Assembly (NCBI RefSeq): GCF_013403875.1
Contig: NZ_JACBNX010000001.1
Location: forward strand, 62,001-126,000
DNA from: Burkholderia guangdongensis
GTDB lineage: Bacteria > Pseudomonadota > Gammaproteobacteria > Burkholderiales > Burkholderiaceae
Direction of reading: 5' to 3'
DNA length: 64,000 nucleotides
The notes under the pieces were generated by a model that had not been told where the DNA came from, made no database searches, and saw only the letters and a program-made list of their open reading frames with translations. This document shows, piece after piece, positions 60,838 through 64,000 of this stretch. How positions within the stretch are numbered: position 1 is the first letter of the stretch; each line of letters starts with the position of its first letter. The position numbers and the translations under genes are program-made.

Positions 60838-61410
60838 ATGACAAGAGCGAGAGACCGGACGATGCGGGCGAAACTCTGTATGGTGATCGTGATGCTGGCT
60901 GCGGCAAACTCCGGCATTGCATTGGCGCAATCAAATGGGGATACGTTGCTGGACTGCGAAGGGAGGATGACTTGGGAGGGACATAATGCGCCGAAGGATG
61001 TTGAGATACCTGCACCCAGCAGTGTCGTCGGTCGATTTACGCTAGCAGGCGATACACTTCAACCCAGCAGCCTTGGTTCGTATCCGGCTCGCAAGCTCAT
61101 CTTGTGCGAGAGTACCAGCGACAGCTATACGTTTTCCAACGATTGCACAGCGAACCCTCTTACCTACGTTGCCGAATGGCTTCGCGAAACGAACATCAAT
61201 ACGGAAACAAGTCCGTTCTTCAAGCGCCACCAGAACAGCATGTTTGACCTCGACGTGATTCGCATTGATCGCGTGAACCTCAACTTGGTTGAGACATACT
61301 ATGCGAATGACACCCACAGCGACTGGAACGGTGCGAGCGTAAAGCATACCCAGTATGTTGTCTCTAGTCAGTTCGTTGCGACCTGCCGAGTGGTAAAGCC
61401 GAAGATCTGA
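60838..61410 (+). CDS. Secreted hypothetical protein
   Basis: A 190-residue exported protein: a basic start then MRAKLCMVIVMLAAANSGIALAQ, a signal peptide cleaved after IALAQ or so. The mature part contains LLDCEGRM, CESTSDSYTFSNDCTANPLTYVAEWL and VATCRVVKPK, with Cys residues fit for disulfides. The family is unknown. The start may be 60838 or 60862 (MRAKLCMV). It follows the Abi-C-like gene by nine bases, so the two are co-transcribed. Confidence 0.7.
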   Translation: MTRARDRTMRAKLCMVIVMLAAANSGIALAQSNGDTLLDCEGRMTWEGHNAPKDVEIPAPSSVVGRFTLAGDTLQPSSLGSYPARKLILCESTSDSYTFSNDCTANPLTYVAEWLRETNINTETSPFFKRHQNSMFDLDVIRIDRVNLNLVETYYANDTHSDWNGASVKHTQYVVSSQFVATCRVVKPKI

Positions 61411-61422
61411 ACAATACAGAAG

Positions 61423-61452
61423 AAAAAAGCCCCAAGCATAAGCTCAGGGCTT
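61423..61452 (-). terminator. Leftward terminator
   Basis: On the minus strand AAGCCC (complement of 61447-61452) pairs with GGGCTT (complement of 61427-61432), with an inner AGC/GCT pair, and is followed by T5. It ends the leftward pair of genes starting at 61976. Confidence 0.65.
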
Positions 61453-61479
61453 CCTTTCGTTTTGTCAGGTCCGGTTAAT

Positions 61480-61749
61480 TCAGTGCATCATCTTCGCGAA
61501 CAGCAGCGAGAGGCTGACGATTGCGCCGATCACGGCTGATGCGGTCGTCGCGCCCCACACAAAGGGCATCCAAGTGCGTTCCCTTCGAAGCTTGGCGCTC
61601 TCGTCCACGAGCTTTGCTGTCTCTGCCATCAGCTTTTGGCTCGTGTTCCGCATGACTTCCATGTCAGCCTCGAACTTCAGCAGGTCCATTTGGTCCCTCA
61701 CAGTCGTTAGCTCCTTGTATGTTATAGCACTTTGCAAGCTTGCGTTCAA
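61480..61749 (-). CDS. Coiled-coil protein with C-terminal membrane helix
   Basis: An 89-residue protein: ITYKELTTVRDQMDLLKFEADMEVMRNTSQKLMAETAKLVDESAKLRRERTW forms a long amphipathic helix, followed by a membrane segment (PFVWGATTASAVIGAIVSLSLLFA). It is a plausible holin/spanin-type or membrane-anchor protein. The frame overlaps the stop of the upstream leftward gene (61746) by four bases. An internal start near residue 21 is possible. Confidence 0.6.
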   Translation of the reverse strand: MNASLQSAITYKELTTVRDQMDLLKFEADMEVMRNTSQKLMAETAKLVDESAKLRRERTWMPFVWGATTASAVIGAIVSLSLLFAKMMH

Positions 61750-61976
61750 AGCTGCTTGCGACCGTCGGTGTACTCGATGGTTTGCGTGAGTTGCAGGGCG
61801 GGCACTTTCGCAATCTCAGTCTTACCAAACCAAATGATGAACAGGCCGGGATCAGCAGGGCTGCGCTGTACCTTGCACTTTTTTCCCGCTTTGTGAGTAC
61901 GGCCAGCATTAAGCCCCAGGTACTTGCTATGCACTTCGACTAGCAGCTTTGCGGGACGCGGAAGTTCGTAGGACAT
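61746..61976 (-). CDS. Hypothetical phage protein
   Basis: A 76-residue basic protein: MSYELPRPAKLLVEVHSKYLGLNAGRTHKAGKKCKVQRSP, FIIWFGKTEIAKVPALQLTQTIEY and DGRKQL. The overlap with the next gene is ATGA. It begins a leftward pair closed by the terminator at 61423-61452. No family recognised. Confidence 0.6.
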   Translation of the reverse strand: MSYELPRPAKLLVEVHSKYLGLNAGRTHKAGKKCKVQRSPADPGLFIIWFGKTEIAKVPALQLTQTIEYTDGRKQL

Positions 61977-62054
61977 GGTTTGTATTCCTTATCAGTTGAC
62001 GTGTCGTTTACCACCTTCTGATGGTACGTTCGTGTGGCTACCAATCAACTGCCA

Positions 62055-62144
62055 GTTCAATTGTGGTTTCCAATTGAACGCATCTCCACCAATAGCCAAA
62101 TACAACTGGTTTGGTTGCGTTCTTCGCTTGCATGGTTGCCATGC
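62055..62144. promoter_or_regulatory. Two perfect dyads in a divergent promoter region
   Basis: GTTCAATTG/CAATTGAAC (62055-62063 and 62071-62079, 7-base loop) and GCATGG/CCATGC (62130-62135 and 62139-62144). They lie between the leftward gene starting at 61976 and the rightward gene at 62188. The first has classical repressor-operator symmetry. No repressor gene is adjacent in the window. Confidence 0.55.
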
Positions 62145-62187
62145 GAAATTACCATCGGAACATGGTTAGGCAACAAGGAGAAACAAG

Positions 62188-62370
62188 GTGCAAACGCAAC
62201 GTCTTATCAACTGGATCGACACGCACTACAGACCGCATCCCACGATCGACAACAAGGACGGCACGCTGATTGTGTTCAGCGAAGAAGTAGATGCCGCAGG
62301 TGTTGTACGTGTTGTGTGCGACGTTATCCCCGCAGAACTGCAAGCAGCACGTGATCTGCTCGGCTACTAA
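62188..62370 (+). CDS. Hypothetical phage protein
   Basis: A 60-residue protein starting at GTG after AAGGAGAAACAAG: QTQRLINWIDTHYRPHPTIDNKDGTLIVFSEEVDAAGVV, ending AARDLLGY. The composition is regular. It is 11 bases before the next gene, so co-transcribed. Function unknown. Confidence 0.65.
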   Translation: MQTQRLINWIDTHYRPHPTIDNKDGTLIVFSEEVDAAGVVRVVCDVIPAELQAARDLLGY

Positions 62371-62381
62371 GGAGACTGAAA

Positions 62382-62960
62382 ATGGCAAAGCAACTTTCGA
62401 TGACCCCCGACGCAATCAAGAAGCGCGAGAAGCGTGCAGCGGATAAGCAAGCACAAGCAGTTGAACAAAATGTGCCTGTGGTTGACCAGAGCGACGCTGG
62501 TTCCCCTGCTGAGGTAGCACCTGACTCCGTGCATGTCCCAGAAGCGAAACCTGTTGGTGGTACCTCTGTGTGCTTCGTAGGGCACGCGTTTATCAAGGGA
62601 AAGGGAAAAAACGACAAGCCCAAGAAAGACAGCATTTGGGGCGTTATGCATGTGGGCGACCAGTACGTTAAGTTCTTTGGTCGTGTTGGTGGGGCGCTGC
62701 GCTTCAAGGTCGCCGACTGCTTGGAAGAAGCGAAAGACTTGTACGCGCAAAAGCTTGATGGCACTGACGCTAAGAAGCTCAAACACGTTGACCTTGCACC
62801 CAGCAAGCAAGTTGAGCTGCTTGGCAACGATTGGCCGGACAGCTTGTTTGCCAGGTACACGGAAGCGCTTGAACGTGGCGCAGTTGATGCGCGCAAACCG
62901 GAGCACGTGCAAGTACAGCCCGAGCCTGCTGCATGGCCTTGGCCTCGTAGTGCCGCATAA
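62382..62960 (+). CDS. Phage protein with possible WGR-like domain
   Basis: A 192-residue protein. The N-terminal part is charged and low complexity (AIKKREKRAADKQAQAVEQN; PEAKPVGG). The middle, KKDSIWGVMHVGDQYVKFFGRVGGALRFKVADCLEEAKDLYAQKL, resembles the WGR domain of PARP-type and other nucleic-acid-binding proteins. The end is Pro/Glu-rich. The WGR match is read by eye and uncertain. It precedes the packaging genes. Confidence 0.5.
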   Translation: MAKQLSMTPDAIKKREKRAADKQAQAVEQNVPVVDQSDAGSPAEVAPDSVHVPEAKPVGGTSVCFVGHAFIKGKGKNDKPKKDSIWGVMHVGDQYVKFFGRVGGALRFKVADCLEEAKDLYAQKLDGTDAKKLKHVDLAPSKQVELLGNDWPDSLFARYTEALERGAVDARKPEHVQVQPEPAAWPWPRSAA

Positions 62961-63241
62961 CAGCCTAGGCAGTACAAAATGTGCCCCTGACAGCAGTGTT
63001 GGGGGCCATTTCTACTTCCAGAAATAGACGCGGAAAGTACCCAACATACTCAACACAAACCGACCAATCGTAGAGCCAGCACGGTTTTGCCGCTGTTGAG
63101 TACCGAAAAAAGCACCCAACATTCGTCGATTCGTACCCAACACACCCAACATCAAATACAGCTAGTTTTAACTACTGTTCTCGCGTTGCTAAATAGACAT
63201 ACGACCTCGCCTTTCTACCAATGGCGATCAGACGAGGACCT
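62961..63241. other. Spacer before the terminase genes
   Basis: About 280 bases, no gene found. It contains a GCCCC/GGGGC hairpin (62983-62987, 63002-63006), the ACCCAACA repeats (63039-63152) and AT-rich DNA (63160-63200) that may hold the promoter of the packaging genes. Confidence 0.55.
63039..63152. repeat. Four copies of ACCCAACAT/C upstream of terminase
   Basis: ACCCAACAT at 63039-63047, 63114-63122 and 63144-63152, and ACCCAACAC at 63135-63143 directly adjoining the last copy. All have the same orientation. They lie within 200 bases of the small terminase gene, where a packaging site or regulatory site would be expected. Confidence 0.65.
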
Positions 63242-63721
63242 ATGTCTAATACCAATAAACCTTCCAATGCTTTTACCTCTGCAAACCAGCCTACACCGGG
63301 CAATACACGAGGTAAGTCGCCGAAGACCAAAGCACTAGCAGCACTACAACGTGTTCAAAACTGGTCTGAGGATCAACTGTACGACTACATCGTGACAGAG
63401 GCGTTCCAGAACAACAACAAAGAGATGCTGGAGCAGTTTCTAAAAGCAGCAGTACCAACAGCACGTACAACACTCCCGAATATCGCATTCCAGTACGACC
63501 GAAGTGCGCCTTACCACGAGAAGGCCGAAGTGGTTATGGAGGCAATGAGCAAGGGCGAGATTCCACCAGACGTTGCGCTCGACATCATCAACAGCATCAA
63601 GCACATCGCAACCGTGCATGAGCAAGAAGCGCTGGTCAAACGCATCGAGCAACTGGAAACGATCTTGCAAAACACGTTCTCGTTTAATCGTCTTGGTGAG
63701 GCGGTGCCGTTGAAAGTATGA
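63242..63721 (+). CDS. Putative terminase small subunit
   Basis: A 159-residue protein: SNTNKPSNAFTSANQPTPGNTRGKSPKTKALAAL at the start, a helical region with EDQLYDYIVTEAF, and a C-terminal coiled coil (VKRIEQLETILQNTF). The Gly-Lys-Ser-Pro-Lys segment resembles the N-terminal region of some phage small terminases/DUF5681. It overlaps the large terminase start (ATGA), the usual arrangement. It would recognise the phage packaging site. Confidence 0.6.
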   Translation: MSNTNKPSNAFTSANQPTPGNTRGKSPKTKALAALQRVQNWSEDQLYDYIVTEAFQNNNKEMLEQFLKAAVPTARTTLPNIAFQYDRSAPYHEKAEVVMEAMSKGEIPPDVALDIINSIKHIATVHEQEALVKRIEQLETILQNTFSFNRLGEAVPLKV

Positions 63722-64000
63722 CAACAGCACTTCTAAAGCGCCTCGGTGCTTTGGAGGAGTTGGTCAAGCAACAACAGCAGATCCAGCAACCAAAGCAGTT
63801 CCGCATAGGCGTATTCGCCTCTACACCAAATCAGAGTCTGTTGGGTGTTGTCGATATCAACGGCAAACCACTTGCCGGTACTGACTACGATACAGCGATA
63901 GCGGACAAGTTTCTGCCATTGCTGGACACAAAGTATCGCTTTGTATCAATGCGCGGTGGACGTGGCTCCGGCAAGTCCGTCACTGTCGCAAAGATACTGC
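63718..64000 (+). CDS. Terminase large subunit, N-terminal part (runs off window)
   Basis: The first ~94 residues: MTTALLKRLGALEELVKQ, a Gln-rich stretch, then RFVSMRGGRGSGKSVTVAKIL with Walker A GGRGSGKS at about residues 80-87. The ATPase P loop followed by T-V-A-K matches the terminase large subunit that pumps DNA into capsids. The nuclease part and the stop lie outside the window. It overlaps the small subunit gene. Confidence 0.8.
   Translation, partial: MTTALLKRLGALEELVKQQQQIQQPKQFRIGVFASTPNQSLLGVVDINGKPLAGTDYDTAIADKFLPLLDTKYRFVSMRGGRGSGKSVTVAKIL

Larger units (their letters stand above)
44250..64000. mobile_element. Integrated prophage (left part; right end outside window)
   Basis: From about 44,250 the G+C content falls from about two thirds to about one half, and the genes become phage-like: tyrosine integrase, T7-type endonuclease I, primase-polymerase, SF3 helicase, endolysin, antirestriction protein, tailspike and terminase. 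The insertion point is inside the 3' end of a host membrane-protein gene. The junction is placed near 44,250 by composition and reading frame; no flanking repeat is available to fix it, as the right end is outside the window. No tRNA gene is present at the left junction. Confidence 0.9.

Noticed and set aside
63035..63160. CRISPR-like array
   Set aside because: Repeats are 9 bases, unevenly spaced, and two adjoin without spacers; no cas genes are present.

Overview
The window comes from a high-GC betaproteobacterium, most likely a Burkholderia (probably Burkholderia cepacia complex). The reasons are the gene families present (complete Tad/Flp pilus locus, DUF3563 protein, Ohr with a MarR partner, mod operon), strong G/C third-position bias up to about 44,250, and betaproteobacterial-style intergenic repeats. 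From about 44,250 to the right edge the base composition drops to roughly 50% G+C and gene content becomes phage-like. This is the left part of an integrated prophage that runs off the window.

Region 1 (1-9,100): the end of a family-4 glycosyltransferase, an AraC-type regulator, an FKBP-type prolyl isomerase, a predicted metal-dependent hydrolase, a sigma-54 enhancer-binding protein with a non-canonical N-terminal domain, and a leftward four-gene envelope-glycosylation operon (two GT87-like membrane proteins, a GtrB-like GT2, GtrA).

Region 2 (9,101-23,208): a roughly 1 kb leader containing a sigma-54-type -24/-12 element, then a 15-gene Tad/Flp pilus operon. In order it holds three pilins (two nearly identical), prepilin peptidase, an extra AAA+ ATPase, CpaB, the secretin CpaC, a lipoprotein, TadG-, TadE- and TadF-like minor pilins, CpaE, CpaF, TadB and TadC.

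Region 3 (23,209-44,250): mixed host genes. They include a RES/Xre toxin-antitoxin pair, a metallophosphatase, a DUF1345 protein, a glutathione S-transferase, a GH13/TreZ-like protein that has lost its catalytic residues, a ThiE-like domain protein, a CNNM/CBS transporter, a degenerate histidine kinase, a patatin, an EamA exporter with LysR, a tautomerase, a CHAD protein, modE with the convergent modABC operon, a PAP2 phosphatase, a PHB-depolymerase-like esterase, a DUF3563 protein, and ohr with its MarR regulator.

Region 4 (about 44,250-64,000): a prophage inserted in the 3' end of a leftward host gene. The integrase is followed by a leftward block of small early genes ending at a T7-type endonuclease I. 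Next come a rightward primase-polymerase/SF3 helicase module bracketed by about 105-bp inverted repeats, a GH24 endolysin on the opposite strand, an ArdB/KlcA antirestriction protein, a tail adaptor-like protein and a 1,064-residue beta-helix tailspike. An accessory island follows (AbiGi-like gene with a partner; an STM4504/CBY_0614-like protein with an Abi C-terminal region; a secreted protein), then small genes and the terminase start. Several phage genes carry perfect hairpins over the ribosome-binding site. No phage repressor is visible in the window, and the right attachment site lies outside it. All family assignments come from reading motifs by eye.
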